DNA from: Amycolatopsis thermoflava N1165
Lineage (GTDB): Bacteria > Actinomycetota > Actinomycetes > Mycobacteriales > Pseudonocardiaceae
DNA length: 64,000 nucleotides
NCBI RefSeq assembly: GCF_000473265.1
Contig: NZ_KI421511.1
Location: 2,221,731 to 2,285,730, forward strand
Direction: 5' to 3'
Positions 27,302 to 37,422 of the stretch are shown one piece after another. Below the pieces are notes generated by a model. The model saw nothing but the letters and a program-made list of their open reading frames with translations, was not told the origin of the DNA and did no database searches. The position numbers and the translations under genes were made by a program. Position 1 is the stretch's first letter; each line of letters starts with the position of its first letter.

Positions 27302-27919
27302 TCAGCGCACCATGGGCCGCAGCTGGCCGATCTGGTGCGTGGACGTCGTGTGGCCGTCCAGGGCCCGGCGCACCGCTTCGAGCACTCCCTCGCCGATCTC
27401 GGCCTGCGCCAGTGACCGGTGGGCGTCGTAGCCGGAGACCGTGCCCAGTTGCACCACTTGGGTCGGGTGCAGCGGCAGCAGCGGGTCGGGCGGCTCGGCC
27501 GCCCCGGTGCCGCTGAGGCCGCCCCGCACCTCCACCACCGGCGCGCCGTCGGCGAGCAGGGACTCCACCGCGCCCATCACCGACCGCCGGTACTGCTCGT
27601 GGATCCACGCGACCAGCAGGTCCGCCTGCCCGCGCAGCGCCAGCTCCGCCTTCGCCGCGAGCTCCCGCGGCCGGTCCCAGTGCGCCTCGACCCAGATCGC
27701 CTTCCCACCGCCCCACGGGCGGATCGTGCCGTCGCGGAAGGGCCGGTGCCCCGGCGGCCGCATCGACCGCCGGGCCGCCTCCCCCGGCCGCACCTCGCAG
27801 TCGAGCGGGTGGTACCGCCGGGACGGCAGCACCACGTGCCAGCCCTCCCGCGTCAGGACTTCGGCGAGCCCGGCCAGCATCCCCGTACCCGCCAGGATCA
27901 GCGCTTTCCGGCCAGCCAT
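27302..27919 (-). CDS. Short Rossmann-fold (SDR-like) protein
   Basis: 205 residues. Begins AGRKALILAGTGMLAGLAEVLTREGW, a glycine-rich nucleotide loop of short-chain dehydrogenases, and ends with VVQLGTVSGYDAHRSL and a helix. The SDR catalytic YxxxK is not evident, so it may be a binding protein rather than a reductase. It stands alone; the 207 bases between it and the convergent sigma gene hold no gene. Confidence 0.65.
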   Translation of the reverse strand: MAGRKALILAGTGMLAGLAEVLTREGWHVVLPSRRYHPLDCEVRPGEAARRSMRPPGHRPFRDGTIRPWGGGKAIWVEAHWDRPRELAAKAELALRGQADLLVAWIHEQYRRSVMGAVESLLADGAPVVEVRGGLSGTGAAEPPDPLLPLHPTQVVQLGTVSGYDAHRSLAQAEIGEGVLEAVRRALDGHTTSTHQIGQLRPMVR

Positions 27920-28040
27920 GACCCCACGCTACCTGCTGCTCCCGGCACGGGCAGCCTCGCGACGTGGCGTTCTCCCGCCCGCAACGCGCCGGACACATTT
28001 CCACTGCGAAGCGCCCGATCCGGCCGGAAACCGGCGAAGA

Positions 28041-28472
28041 TCAGCCCCAGTCCTTGCCCGGGTCGAACGCGTGCGGCTGGGTGAGGCTGAACCAGTTGCC
28101 GGAGTCGTCGCGGAACACGGCCTCGATCCCGTACGGCCGTTCGGCAGGCTCCTGCAGGAACGTGACCCCGCGGGCGGCCAGTTCGGCGTGCGTCCCGCGG
28201 CAGTCGGCGGTCTTCCACACGCCCCCGCCGAGCGCGCCCTTGGCCACCAGTTCCCGGATCTGCTTCTCGGTCTCCGCGTCGTGCTGCGGCGGCCCCGGCT
28301 TCATGAGGATGAAGTCGAGGTCCGGCTGGCCGGCCGGGCCGACCGTGAGCCAGCGGAACTCGCCGATCCGCAGATCCTGCCGCACCTCGAAGCCCAGCTT
28401 CTCGGTGTAGAACGCCTTCGCCGAGTCCTGGTCCAGCACGTAGACGCTGGAGTGGGACAGCCCCTTGATCAT
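28041..28472 (-). CDS. VOC-superfamily (glyoxalase-like) protein
   Basis: 143 residues, two beta-alpha-beta-beta-beta halves: SHSSVYVLDQDSAKAFYTEKLGFEV and GIEAVFRDDSGNWFSLTQP. Possible metal ligands are His8 and late acidic residues. Members range from glyoxalases to dioxygenases and resistance proteins, and nothing here narrows it. It lies just downstream of an AraC-type gene on the same strand (gap ~30 bases), so the two may be an operon. Confidence 0.88.
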   Translation of the reverse strand: MIKGLSHSSVYVLDQDSAKAFYTEKLGFEVRQDLRIGEFRWLTVGPAGQPDLDFILMKPGPPQHDAETEKQIRELVAKGALGGGVWKTADCRGTHAELAARGVTFLQEPAERPYGIEAVFRDDSGNWFSLTQPHAFDPGKDWG

Positions 28473-28503
28473 CGCGAACCTCCTGTGGTCGATGGGAGGA
28501 ACG

Positions 28504-28944
28504 CTACTGACCTGGGGCGTCCCCGGGCTTCTCCGAATGTGCTGTTCCCGCCGTCGGCCGGGTCCACATCATCAGGTAGCACCCGGGCACCGGCGGCGGG
28601 GCGTCCGAGCGCACCCGCGTCCGGTACTCGCTCGGCGAGGAGCCGGTGATCTCGGCGAAGCGGCGGCTGAACGTGCCGAGGCTGGTGAACCCGACGGCCA
28701 GGCACACCTCGGTGACGGTCAGGTTCACCGACCGCAACAGGTCTTGCGCCCGCTCGATACGCCGCCGCGTCAGGTAGGCCTTCGGGCTCTCCCCGTACGC
28801 GGCGGCGAACGAGCGCATGAAGTGGTAGCGCGAACAGCAGGCGACGGCGGCGAGCGCGTCCACGTCGAGGGGTTCGGCGTAGTGCGCGTCCATCCAGTCC
28901 TTGGCGCGGCGCACCTGCGCCACCACCGCCGCCCGGTCCGTCAT
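28504..28944 (-). CDS. AraC-family regulator (DNA-binding domain only)
   Basis: 146 residues consisting almost wholly of the double helix-turn-helix of AraC proteins (about 12-110: LAAVACCSRYHFMRSFAAAYGESPKAYLTRRRIERA and VCLAVGFTSLGTFSRRFAEITGSSPSEYR are its two halves in outline). No separate ligand domain, like SoxS/MarA-type activators. Upstream of a VOC gene that it may control. ATG starts four bases past the polA stop. Confidence 0.9.
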   Translation of the reverse strand: MTDRAAVVAQVRRAKDWMDAHYAEPLDVDALAAVACCSRYHFMRSFAAAYGESPKAYLTRRRIERAQDLLRSVNLTVTEVCLAVGFTSLGTFSRRFAEITGSSPSEYRTRVRSDAPPPVPGCYLMMWTRPTAGTAHSEKPGDAPGQ

Positions 28945-28948
28945 GCCG

Positions 28949-31684
28949 TCAGTGCGCCGCCTCGTTCCAGGACCGGCCGAACCCGACCGACACCTCCAGC
29001 GGGACGGCCAGCTCGTACGCCGCGCCCATCTCGCGCCGCACCAGCTCCTCGACCTGGTCGCGCTCGCCCTCGCTGACCTCGACGATCAGTTCGTCGTGCA
29101 CCTGCAGCAGCACCCGCGACCGCAGGCCGGCTTCGGCGATCGCGCGGTGCACGCCGATCATCGCGACCTTGATGATGTCGGCGGCGCTGCCCTGGATCGG
29201 CGCGTTGAGCGCCATCCGCTCGGCCATCTCGCGCCGCTGCCGGTTGTCGCTGTTGAGGTCGGGCAGGTAGCGGCGGCGGCCGAAGATCGTCTCGGTGTAG
29301 CCGACCTTGCCCGCCTCGACCACGACGCTGTGCAGGTAGTCGCGCACCCCGCCGAACCGGGCGAAGTACTCGTCCATCAGCCCGCGGGCCTCCTCGGTGG
29401 AGATCCGCAGCTGCTGCGACAGGCCGTAGGCCGACAGCCCGTAGGCCAGGCCGTAGTTCATCGCCTTGATCTTCGCCCGCTGCGGCCCGGTGACCTCGGC
29501 CGGGTCGACGCCGAACACGCGCGCCGCGGTGGCGGCGTGGAAGTCGAACCCGGACTGGAACGCCTCGATCAGCGCCGCGTCCTCGGACAGGTGCGCCATG
29601 ATCCGCATCTCGATCTGGCTGTAGTCCGCGGTGAGCAGCTCCGCGTACCCGTCGCCGACGACGAAGGCGTCGCGGATGCGGCGGCCCTCCTCGGTGCGGA
29701 TCGGGATGTTCTGCAGGTTCGGGTCCACAGAGGACAGCCGGCCGGTGGCCGCGATGGTCTGGTGCAGCGTGGTGTGGATCCGGCCGTCGTCGGCGACCGA
29801 CTTGAGCAGGCCCTCGACGGTGCTCTTGAGCCGGGTGGCGTCCCGGTGCTCCAGCAGGTGCTGCAGGAACGGGTGCTCGGTCTTCTCGTACAGCGTCTGC
29901 AGCGCCTCGGCGTCGGTGGTGTAGCCGGTCTTGGTGCGCTTGGTCTTCGGCATGCCCAGCTCGTCGAACAGCACCACCTGCAGCTGCTTGGGCGAGCCGA
30001 GGTTGACCTGCTTGCCGATCACGCCGTAGGCGGCCTCGGCGGCCTGCTTCACTCGGGCGCCGTAGTGCGCCTCCAGCGCGGTCAGCTGCTCGATGTCGAC
30101 GGCCACGCCCGCGGCCTCGACCTCGGCGATGACCTGCAGCAACGGCAGCTCGATGTCGCCGAGCAGCTTGGTGCCGCTGATCTTCTCCAGCTCGCCGGAC
30201 AGGGCGCCGGCCAGCTCGGCGACCGCGCTGGCGCGGACCAGCTCGCCCTGCACCAGCTTCTGGTCGCCGTCGTCGCCGTCGAGCAGGGACAGCTGGCCGT
30301 CGCCGGAGTCACTGTCGTTGCGCAGCTCGCGCTGCAGGTACCGCAGCACCAGGTCGTCCAGCTCGAACGACCGCTGCCCCGGCCGGACCAGGTACGCGGC
30401 CAGCTCGGTGTCCATCGCCAGGCCGGCGAGCTTCCAGCCGCGCGCCCGCAACGCGTGCAGCGGCACCTTCAGCGCGTGCCCGGCCTTGGCGATCGCCGGG
30501 TCGGCCAGCCACGCGGCCAGCGCCTGCTCGTCGGCCTCGTCCAGGGCGGTGACGTCGACGTAGCCGGCCTCCCCGCCCGGCGCGGCCAGGCTGATCGACT
30601 GGATGTCGGACCGCACCGAGGAACCGGTGGTGCGGAAGGACAGGCCCACGGTCTGGCCCGCCTTGGTGTGCTTCGACAGCCACGCCGCGAGACCGCCGGC
30701 GGGCACCGCGGCGCCCTCCACCTCGAACCCGGACTCGGCCTCCGGCTCGGCGCTGGACAGCGTCTGGAACAGCCGGTCGCGCAGGACCCGGAACTCGAGC
30801 TCGTCGAACAGCCGGTGGACCGCGTCCCGGTCCCACGGCTTGAGCGCGAGGTCGCCGGGCGTGGCGTCCAGCGGCACGTCCCGCACCAGCTCGGTGAGCT
30901 GGCGGTTGAGCGTCACCGAGCTCAGGTGGGCGCGCAGCGCGTCGCCGACCTTGCCCTTGACCTCGTCGACCCGGTCGATCAGCGCGTCCAGCGACCCGAA
31001 CTGCTGGATCCACTTGGTGGCGGTCTTCTCCCCGACGCCGGGGATGCCCGGCAGGTTGTCCGACGGGTCGCCGCGCAGCGCCGCGAAGTCCGGGTACTGC
31101 GAGGGCGTGAGCCCGTACTTCTCCGCGACCCCGGCCGGGTCGTAGCGGACCAGGTCGGACACGCCCTTGCGCGGGTACAGCACCGTCGTCGAGTCGTCCA
31201 CCAGCTGCAGCGCGTCGCGGTCGCCGGTGCAGATCAGGACCTGGTAGCCCTCGGCCGTCGCCTGCGTGGTAAGCGTGGCGATGATGTCGTCGGCCTCGTA
31301 GTTCTCCTTGGTCAGCACCGGGATGCCGAGCACCCCGAGCACGTCCTTGACCAGGTCGACCTGCCCCTTGAACTCGTCCGGCGTCGACGTCCGGGTCGCC
31401 TTGTAGTCGGCGAAGGTGGCCGAGCGGAACGTCTGCCGCGACACGTCGAACGCCACCGCGAGGTGCGTGGGCTGCTCGTCGCGCAGCAGGTTGATGAGCA
31501 TCGAGGTGAACCCGAACACCGCGTTGGTGACCTGGCCGGTGGAGGTCTTGAACCGGTCGGCAGGCACGGCGAAGAAGGCGCGGTAGGCCATCGAGTGGCC
31601 GTCGATCAGCAACAGCCGCGGCCGTCCTTCCGCGGGCGCCGTCGCTGTGGTGTTGGCTACTGGCTGGTTCTGGCTGGGGCTCAC
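28949..31684 (-). CDS. polA: DNA polymerase I
   Basis: 911 residues from GTG 31684. N-terminal 5'-3' exonuclease (about 20-310; LLLIDGHSMAYRAFFA, GDRDALQLV), a degenerate proofreading domain (~330-510) lacking the full set of acidic residues, and family A polymerase (~530-911) with motif A TADYSQIEMRIMAHLSEDA, motif B region KAMNYGLAYGLSAYGLSQQL and motif C QVHDELIVEV. Fills gaps and removes RNA primers. Upstream in-frame ATGs would add a basic tail absent from the family. Divergent from a thioesterase gene, as in mycobacteria. Confidence 0.98.
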   Translation of the reverse strand: MSPSQNQPVANTTATAPAEGRPRLLLIDGHSMAYRAFFAVPADRFKTSTGQVTNAVFGFTSMLINLLRDEQPTHLAVAFDVSRQTFRSATFADYKATRTSTPDEFKGQVDLVKDVLGVLGIPVLTKENYEADDIIATLTTQATAEGYQVLICTGDRDALQLVDDSTTVLYPRKGVSDLVRYDPAGVAEKYGLTPSQYPDFAALRGDPSDNLPGIPGVGEKTATKWIQQFGSLDALIDRVDEVKGKVGDALRAHLSSVTLNRQLTELVRDVPLDATPGDLALKPWDRDAVHRLFDELEFRVLRDRLFQTLSSAEPEAESGFEVEGAAVPAGGLAAWLSKHTKAGQTVGLSFRTTGSSVRSDIQSISLAAPGGEAGYVDVTALDEADEQALAAWLADPAIAKAGHALKVPLHALRARGWKLAGLAMDTELAAYLVRPGQRSFELDDLVLRYLQRELRNDSDSGDGQLSLLDGDDGDQKLVQGELVRASAVAELAGALSGELEKISGTKLLGDIELPLLQVIAEVEAAGVAVDIEQLTALEAHYGARVKQAAEAAYGVIGKQVNLGSPKQLQVVLFDELGMPKTKRTKTGYTTDAEALQTLYEKTEHPFLQHLLEHRDATRLKSTVEGLLKSVADDGRIHTTLHQTIAATGRLSSVDPNLQNIPIRTEEGRRIRDAFVVGDGYAELLTADYSQIEMRIMAHLSEDAALIEAFQSGFDFHAATAARVFGVDPAEVTGPQRAKIKAMNYGLAYGLSAYGLSQQLRISTEEARGLMDEYFARFGGVRDYLHSVVVEAGKVGYTETIFGRRRYLPDLNSDNRQRREMAERMALNAPIQGSAADIIKVAMIGVHRAIAEAGLRSRVLLQVHDELIVEVSEGERDQVEELVRREMGAAYELAVPLEVSVGFGRSWNEAAH

Positions 31685-31769
31685 GGGTGCGAGTCTAGGG
31701 TGGGGCACCGACAGAACCGCGCGAGCGGTCGTTCCGCCCTGCCGTCGTCTCACCGAGGAGTCACCCGCG

Positions 31770-32213
31770 TTGACCGAGAACCTCTCCGAAGCCATCCGCG
31801 AGCAGCTCGCGGGCATCGATCCGCGCGTCGCGGAGCAGCAGCTCAACAACAAGCTCGGCATCGAGTTCGTCGAGCTCACGGCGGAGCGGGTGGTCGGCAC
31901 GATGCCCGTCGAGGGCAACCTGCAGCCCTACGGCCTCCTGCACGGCGGCGCGAACGCCGTGCTCGCGGAGGCGCTGGGCTCGACCGTGGCAGCGCTCAAC
32001 GCGGGGGCGGACAAGGCCACGCTCGGGTTCGAGCTGTCCTGCACCCACCACCGTGCCGCGCGGGAAGGCCTGGTCACCGGCGTGGCGACGCCGCTGCACG
32101 TCGGCCGGGGCACCATCACCGCCGAGATCGTGCTGACCGACGACCAGGGCCGCCGCACCTGCACCGCGCGCCTGTCCTGCCTGGTGCGCGACGCCGCCCC
32201 CGGCAGCCGCTGA
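31770..32213 (+). CDS. PaaI-type hotdog thioesterase
   Basis: 147 residues, single hotdog fold with LQPYGLLHGGANAVLAEALGSTVA, the usual acidic residue in the long helix (Glu68) and a strand GRGTITAEIVLTDDQG. Such enzymes hydrolyse acyl- or aryl-acetyl-CoA thioesters. I read the start as TTG 31770, with GGAG about ten bases before, because the hotdog N-terminus fits and no ATG or GTG is closer. The neighbour of polA in many actinobacteria. Confidence 0.88.
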   Translation: MTENLSEAIREQLAGIDPRVAEQQLNNKLGIEFVELTAERVVGTMPVEGNLQPYGLLHGGANAVLAEALGSTVAALNAGADKATLGFELSCTHHRAAREGLVTGVATPLHVGRGTITAEIVLTDDQGRRTCTARLSCLVRDAAPGSR

Positions 32214-32222
32214 CAATCACGA

Positions 32223-32258
32223 AGAAGGGCCCCGGCGCACGAGCGCCGGGGCCCTTCT
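32223..32258. terminator. Bidirectional terminator between thioesterase and livF
   Basis: 16-base perfect stem with an ACGA loop; the outer arm AGAAGGG...CCCTTCT gives a T-rich side on both strands. It lies between the convergent thioesterase and livF stops and should end both transcripts. Confidence 0.92.
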
Positions 32259-32276
32259 CGTTCCAGGTCCACCCGA

Positions 32277-32990
32277 TCAGGCGACGCCCAGGTAGGCCTC
32301 CTTGATCGCGGAGTCCGCCAGCAGCTCGGTGCCGGTGCCGGTCTTGGTGATCCGGCCGGTCTCCAGCACGTACGCGCGGTGGGCGCGGGACAGCGCCTGC
32401 TGCGCGTTCTGCTCCACCAGCAGCACGGTGGTGCCCTGCTTGTTGATCTCCGTGACGATCCGGAAGATCTGCTGGATGAACTGCGGCGCGAGCCCCATCG
32501 AGGGCTCGTCGAGCAGCAGCAGCCGCGGCTTGGCCATCAGCGCCCGGCCCATCGCCAGCATCTGCTGCTCACCGCCGGACAGCGTGCCGCCGGCCTGGTT
32601 GCGCCGCTCCGCCAGCCGCGGGAACAGGTCGAACACGCGGTCCAGGTCGGGCTGCAGGTTCTTCCGGTCCTTGCGCGCGTAGGCGCCCATGTCCAGGTTC
32701 TCCGCGACCGTCATCCCCGGGAACACCCCGCGCCCCTCGGGCACCTGCGAGATGCCGCGGACGACCCGCAGGTCGGCGCGCAACTTCGTGATGTCCTCGC
32801 CGGCGAAGGTGATCCGGCCCGCCGACAGCGGGCGGATGCCGGAGATGGCGCGCATCGTGGTGCTCTTGCCCGCGCCGTTCGCGCCGATGAGGGCGACGAC
32901 CTCGCCCTCGTCCACCCGCAGCGTCAGCTCCGAGACCGCCTGGATCCGGCCGTAGTGGACGGAGACCCCGTCAAGCTCAAGCAGCGTCAT
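32277..32990 (-). CDS. livF: Branched-chain amino acid ABC transporter ATPase LivF
   Basis: 237 residues with Walker A GANGAGKST, signature LSGGEQQMLA, Walker B LLLLDEPSMGLAP and H-loop region LLVEQNA. Powers uptake with LivG, LivH, LivM and the lipoprotein LivJ encoded upstream. Its start lies inside the 3' end of livG (14-base overlap). Branched-chain or related amino acids are the family norm, though urea or amide uptake systems use the same architecture. Confidence 0.96.
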   Translation of the reverse strand: MTLLELDGVSVHYGRIQAVSELTLRVDEGEVVALIGANGAGKSTTMRAISGIRPLSAGRITFAGEDITKLRADLRVVRGISQVPEGRGVFPGMTVAENLDMGAYARKDRKNLQPDLDRVFDLFPRLAERRNQAGGTLSGGEQQMLAMGRALMAKPRLLLLDEPSMGLAPQFIQQIFRIVTEINKQGTTVLLVEQNAQQALSRAHRAYVLETGRITKTGTGTELLADSAIKEAYLGVA

Positions 32991-33894
32991 CGTCAGGCAC
33001 TCCCAGGTAGGCGGCGATCACAGCGGGGTTCTCCCTGATCTCGGCCGGCAGTCCTTCGGCGATCTTCTTGCCGAACTCCAGAACGACGATCCGGTCGGTC
33101 ACGCCCATGACGAGCTTCATGTCGTGCTCGATGAGCAGGACGGTGAAGCCGTCGTCGCGGATCTTCCGGATCAGCCCCATGAGCTCTTCCTTCTCCGCCG
33201 GGTTGAACCCGGCGGCAGGCTCGTCGAGGCACAGCAGCTTCGGCTCGGTGGCCATCGCCCGCGCGATCTCCAGGCGGCGCTGGTAGCCGTACGGGAGGTT
33301 CTTGGCCTTGTCCGCGGCCCGGTCGGCGATGCCGACGAACTCCAGCAGCGCCATCGCCCGCTCGACCGCCGTCTTCTCCTCGCGGTGGTGCCGCGGCAGC
33401 CGCAGCAGCGCGCCGATGACGCTGGTCTTGTGGCGGGCGTCGGTGCCGACCACCACGTTCTCCAGCGCGGTCATCTCGCCGAAGAGCCGGATGTTCTGGA
33501 AGGTGCGGGCGATGCCGCGCTGGGTGATCTGGTGGCGGTTGGCCTTGCCCAGCGGCTTGTCCTCCAGCAGCACCTGCCCCGACGTGGGCCGGTAGACCCC
33601 GGTCATCGCGTTGAAGCAGGTGGTCTTGCCCGCGCCGTTGGGCCCGATCAGGCCCAGGATCTCGCCGCGGCGGATGCCGAAGGACACCGAGTCCAGCGCG
33701 GTCAGTCCGCCGAACTTCAGCGTCACGTCCCGCATCTCCAGCAGGGTCTCGCCGACCTCGACCTTGATGTCGCGGTCGACGGCGACCGCCTCGGCGACCT
33801 CGGCCTCGTGCTCGGCGAGCTGCTCCGGGGTCATCCGGGCGACCTCGGCGACCAGGCCGCCCTCGACCGGGGCGTCCTCGGTGGGGTGGCTCAT
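32977..33894 (-). CDS. livG: Branched-chain amino acid ABC transporter ATPase LivG
   Basis: 305 residues. Walker [17 protein letters not shown], the LivG-type Walker [16 protein letters not shown] and tail [19 protein letters not shown]. An N-terminal extension of ~50 acidic residues ([18 protein letters not shown]...) precedes the ABC domain and is longer than in E. coli LivG. Overlaps livM by four bases and livF by 14. Confidence 0.96.
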   Translation of the reverse strand: MSHPTEDAPVEGGLVAEVARMTPEQLAEHEAEVAEAVAVDRDIKVEVGETLLEMRDVTLKFGGLTALDSVSFGIRRGEILGLIGPNGAGKTTCFNAMTGVYRPTSGQVLLEDKPLGKANRHQITQRGIARTFQNIRLFGEMTALENVVVGTDARHKTSVIGALLRLPRHHREEKTAVERAMALLEFVGIADRAADKAKNLPYGYQRRLEIARAMATEPKLLCLDEPAAGFNPAEKEELMGLIRKIRDDGFTVLLIEHDMKLVMGVTDRIVVLEFGKKIAEGLPAEIRENPAVIAAYLGVPDDDAA

Positions 33895-35003
33895 CGGGGA
33901 CCTCCCGTCGTGTCGGCGGCCAGCGCGCTCTCCCCGCTGATCTGCTCACCGCGGCCGAGCAGCCGCTGGTAGGCCTGGCGGCCCCGGGCCAGCAGCCGCT
34001 GCCGGGCGCCGAGCAGGCCCTGCGGGCGGAAGATCATCAGGATGATCAGCGCGATGCCGAAGATGAGGTAGTTGTACTCGGCCAGCTGCACGAACCGCAG
34101 CGGCAGGTACGCCACCACGGCCGCGCCCAGCAGCACGCCCACCTTGTTGCCCGCGCCGCCGAGCACCACCGCGGCCAGGAACAGCATCGAGGTGATGACG
34201 TCGAACGACTGGTTGTTCACGAACCCGAGCTTGCCCGCGTAGAGCGCGCCGGACAGGCCGCCGATCGCGGCGCCGATGACGAACGCCCAGATCTTGAACT
34301 TGAACACCGGGACGCCCATGATCTCGGCGACGTCCTCGTCCTCGCGGATCGACACCCAGGCGCGGCCGACCCGGCTGCGTTCCAGGTTCCCGACCAGCAG
34401 CAGGACCGCGATGATGATCGTGACCGTCAGCCAGTACCAGGCGGTGGCGTTGGCGAAGAACGGCGTGCCGTTCGCATCGGTGCCGACCCGCTCGAAACCG
34501 GACTGGCCGCGCAGCGGGTCGACGTTGTCCGCCACCAGGCGGATGATCTCGCCGAACCCGAGCGTGACGATCGCCAGGTAGTCACCGCGCAGCCGCAGGG
34601 TCGGGGTGCCCAGGATGATCCCGAAGATCATCGTGACCACCATCGCCAGCGGCAGCGTCCACAGGTAGGGCAGGTGGTGCAGGCTCGAGTTCGGGCTGGT
34701 GAACAGCGCCGCGACGTAGGCGCCGACGGCGAAGAACCCGACGTAGCCCAGGTCCAGCAGGCCGGCCTGGCCGACCACCACGTTGAGCCCGATCGCGACC
34801 AGCGCGTAGCGGGCCACGTCGAACATCGCGGTCGGGAAGTCGGTGCCGGTCGTCGCGATCAGCGGCGGGTTGAGCACCGGCAGGAAGTAGATCAGCACCA
34901 CGACCGGGATGAGGAACGCCCACTGGGCCGGCCGGGACAGGTTGTTCCACTGCTCGCGGATGGAGCGGCGCTTCGAGGGCGCGCTCACGGTCTGGGTCGT
35001 CAT
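33891..35003 (-). CDS. livM: Branched-chain amino acid permease LivM
   Basis: 370 residues with about nine membrane helices. [25 protein letters not shown] and [19 protein letters not shown] are standard LivM signatures, and the cytoplasmic EAA-like loop [15 protein letters not shown] contacts the ATPases. Begins ATG 35003, overlapping the livH stop by four bases, and ends overlapping livG. Confidence 0.96.
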   Translation of the reverse strand: MTTQTVSAPSKRRSIREQWNNLSRPAQWAFLIPVVVLIYFLPVLNPPLIATTGTDFPTAMFDVARYALVAIGLNVVVGQAGLLDLGYVGFFAVGAYVAALFTSPNSSLHHLPYLWTLPLAMVVTMIFGIILGTPTLRLRGDYLAIVTLGFGEIIRLVADNVDPLRGQSGFERVGTDANGTPFFANATAWYWLTVTIIIAVLLLVGNLERSRVGRAWVSIREDEDVAEIMGVPVFKFKIWAFVIGAAIGGLSGALYAGKLGFVNNQSFDVITSMLFLAAVVLGGAGNKVGVLLGAAVVAYLPLRFVQLAEYNYLIFGIALIILMIFRPQGLLGARQRLLARGRQAYQRLLGRGEQISGESALAADTTGGPR

Positions 35004-35995
35004 ACGCGTGCCTTCCCGAGGGACTCGCCGAGGATGCCGGTGGGACGGAACATCAGGACGACGATCAGCACGACGAACGCCACGATGTCCTTCCACTCGC
35101 CGCCGAACAGCGACTGGCCGTAGTTCTCCACGAGACCGAGCAGGAACCCGCCGAGCAGCGCGCCCCGCAGGTTGCCGATCCCGCCGAGCACCGCGGCGGT
35201 GAACGCCTTGATGCCGAGCAGGAAGCCACCGTTGTAGATGGCGCCCTGCGGGATCCGCATCATGTAGAACAGCGCGGCGGCGCCGGCGAGCAGCCCGCCG
35301 ACCAGGAACGTGATGACGATGACCCGTTCCTTGTTGACGCCCATCAGCGTGGCGGTGTCCGGGTCCTGGGCCACCGCGCGGATGCCGCGGCCCAGCCGGG
35401 TCCGGTTCACGAAGTAGTCGGCCACGAACCACAGCAGCACGGCGGCCACGAACAGGATGACGTGGATGTTGGTGACCGTGGCGCCGAAGAGCTTGAACAG
35501 CGGTTCCGGCTGCAGCAGCCGGATCTGGGGCTGCTGGTTGAGGCCGAAGATCAGGCGCAGGGTCTGCTGGATGGCGAACGAGGCGCCGATCGCGGTGATC
35601 AGGAAGACCAGGCGCGGCGCGTTGCGCTTTCTCAGCGGACGATAGGCCACGCGTTCCAGCAGCACCGCGGTGCCGCCGGAGACCGCCATCGCGGCGAGGC
35701 AGGCGATGGCGAGGAAGAGGATGATCTCGAAGACCGAGAGGACCGGCGTGGCGCCGGACCGGAAACCGAGGCCGTAGAACGTCAGCCAGGTCGCGAACGC
35801 GCCGACGACGAAGACCTCGGAGTGCGCGAAGTTGATGAGCTTGAGCACGCCGTAGACGAGCGTGTAGCCCAGCGCCACCAGTGCGTAGATGCCGCCGAGC
35901 GCGAGGCCGTCGACGGTGTTGTTCCAGAACTGCTCCGCCAGGCCGGCCACGTCGAAGGAGATCCATGGCTCGGACTGCGCGAGGAATGGGGTCAT
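35000..35995 (-). CDS. livH: Branched-chain amino acid permease LivH
   Basis: 331 residues with about eight membrane helices; DGLALGGIYALVALGYTLVYGVLKLINFAHSE is the typical LivH start in outline and AVAQDPDTATLMGVNKERVI the ATPase-contact loop. I use ATG 35995; a TTG at 36007 would add four residues. About 90 bases separate it from livJ upstream, so the permease and ATPase genes may also be read through from the livJ promoter. Confidence 0.95.
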   Translation of the reverse strand: MTPFLAQSEPWISFDVAGLAEQFWNNTVDGLALGGIYALVALGYTLVYGVLKLINFAHSEVFVVGAFATWLTFYGLGFRSGATPVLSVFEIILFLAIACLAAMAVSGGTAVLLERVAYRPLRKRNAPRLVFLITAIGASFAIQQTLRLIFGLNQQPQIRLLQPEPLFKLFGATVTNIHVILFVAAVLLWFVADYFVNRTRLGRGIRAVAQDPDTATLMGVNKERVIVITFLVGGLLAGAAALFYMMRIPQGAIYNGGFLLGIKAFTAAVLGGIGNLRGALLGGFLLGLVENYGQSLFGGEWKDIVAFVVLIVVLMFRPTGILGESLGKARV

Positions 35996-36084
35996 CGCGG
36001 GGTGCAAGGGTTCACTCTATTCCCGGGTATGGATCGGGCATGCACGCGACGATCGGCCGCGTGCATGCCCGATAGGTCAGGTCG

Positions 36085-37287
36085 TTAGCTGATCTGGCCG
36101 TTGTTGACGATCTTTCCGTTCTCGACGCGGTAGCTCCAGACCGGGGTGTCCGAGAGCTCGCCCTTGTCGTTCCACTTGAACTTCTTCGTCAAGCCCTGAC
36201 CGTCGTAGTTCTTGACGTAGTTCAGCATCGCCGCGCGGTCCTTGATGCCGCTGTCGATACCCTTGAGCAGAATGGTGGTGACGTCGTAACCCTCGGGCGA
36301 GTAGGTGCCCGGGTCGGCGCCCTCGACCGACTTGAACGCCGCGGTGAAGTCCTTGAAGTTGTCCTCCGGGACGCACGGGCAGGTGAAGTAGGCGTTGGTC
36401 GCACCGCCGCCGGCGCCCTTGAGGAACTCGTTGTCCTTCACGCCGTCCGGCCCGACGAACTTGGCGGTGACGCCCTTGTCGTTCAGCTGCTGCGCGAACG
36501 GGCCGGCCTCGGGGTAGTAGCCGGAGTAGAAGATGGCGTCCGGGTTCTCGGTGGAGATCTTGTTGACCACCGCGGAGAAGTCGGTCTGGCCGGTCTTCAC
36601 CTTGTCGGTGCAGGAGGCCTTGGAGCCGAGCGCCTGCTTGACGGCGTTGGACAGGCCGATGCCGTACTCGGAGTCGTCCTCGATCACGCAGACCTTGTTG
36701 GCCTTGAGCGTGTCGGTGAGGAACTTGGCCGCGGCCGGGCCCTGGACCGAGTCGTTGCCCATGCCGCGGAAGAAGGTCTTCCAGCCGTTGTCGGCCAGCG
36801 CCGGGTTGGTCGCCGACGGGCTGATCGTGACCAGGCCTGCCTGGTTGAACAGGTTGCCCGCGGCCTTCGACTCACCGGAGAAGGGCAGGCCGACGACGCC
36901 GATGATGTCGGCCTCGTTGATGACCTGGGTGACGATGCCCGGGGCCTTGTCCGGCTTGCCCTCGGTGTCGAACTGCTTCAGCGTGACCTGGCAGTTCGGG
37001 TTGGCCTCGTTGTGCTGCTTCACCGCGAGGTCGGCGCCGCGAAGGATGTTCTGGCCGAGCGCCGCGCTGGCGCCGTTGATGGTGCCCGCGTACGCGATCG
37101 AGACTCCCGAGCACACCGCCTTGCCGTCGCCGCGCGGGTTGGCCGCGTCGGCCGCCTGCGAAGGCGCCGCCGCCGAGCCCGTGGTGTTGCCCGACGTGCT
37201 CCCCTCGTCACGCGCCGCGCACGCACCCAGCGCCAGCGTTGCTGCCGCCGCCAGCACGAGAACTCGCGTGAGTCGTGCTCCTGACAC
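36085..37287 (-). CDS. livJ: Branched-chain amino acid-binding lipoprotein LivJ
   Basis: 400 residues. GTG 37287 follows GGAGGAACGA and gives a lipoprotein signal peptide with lipobox LGAC (Cys23), so the protein is anchored outside the membrane. Then a Ser/Thr/Gly linker and a type I periplasmic-binding fold (VSIAYAGTINGASAALGQNI, IGVVGLPFSGESKAAG, PDAIFYSGYYPEAGPFAQQL). Captures the ligand for LivHMGF. Longer in-frame starts upstream would ruin the signal peptide. Confidence 0.95.
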   Translation of the reverse strand: MSGARLTRVLVLAAAATLALGACAARDEGSTSGNTTGSAAAPSQAADAANPRGDGKAVCSGVSIAYAGTINGASAALGQNILRGADLAVKQHNEANPNCQVTLKQFDTEGKPDKAPGIVTQVINEADIIGVVGLPFSGESKAAGNLFNQAGLVTISPSATNPALADNGWKTFFRGMGNDSVQGPAAAKFLTDTLKANKVCVIEDDSEYGIGLSNAVKQALGSKASCTDKVKTGQTDFSAVVNKISTENPDAIFYSGYYPEAGPFAQQLNDKGVTAKFVGPDGVKDNEFLKGAGGGATNAYFTCPCVPEDNFKDFTAAFKSVEGADPGTYSPEGYDVTTILLKGIDSGIKDRAAMLNYVKNYDGQGLTKKFKWNDKGELSDTPVWSYRVENGKIVNNGQIS

Positions 37288-37422
37288 TCGTTCCTCCAAT
37301 ATCCAGCCGGCCGCGGACTGCGGCCGTCCCGGGATGGGACCTATCGGGCGCTGAACGTAGCCGCCCGGTGAGGTCAAGCACAGCGGTACGCGCTGTCTTG
37401 TTTCCACATCGTGACGGGGGTC

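Noticed and set aside
28949..31918. Polymerase start at 31918
   Set aside because: The added N-terminus is basic, low-complexity and unlike family members; GTG 31684 fits the usual length.
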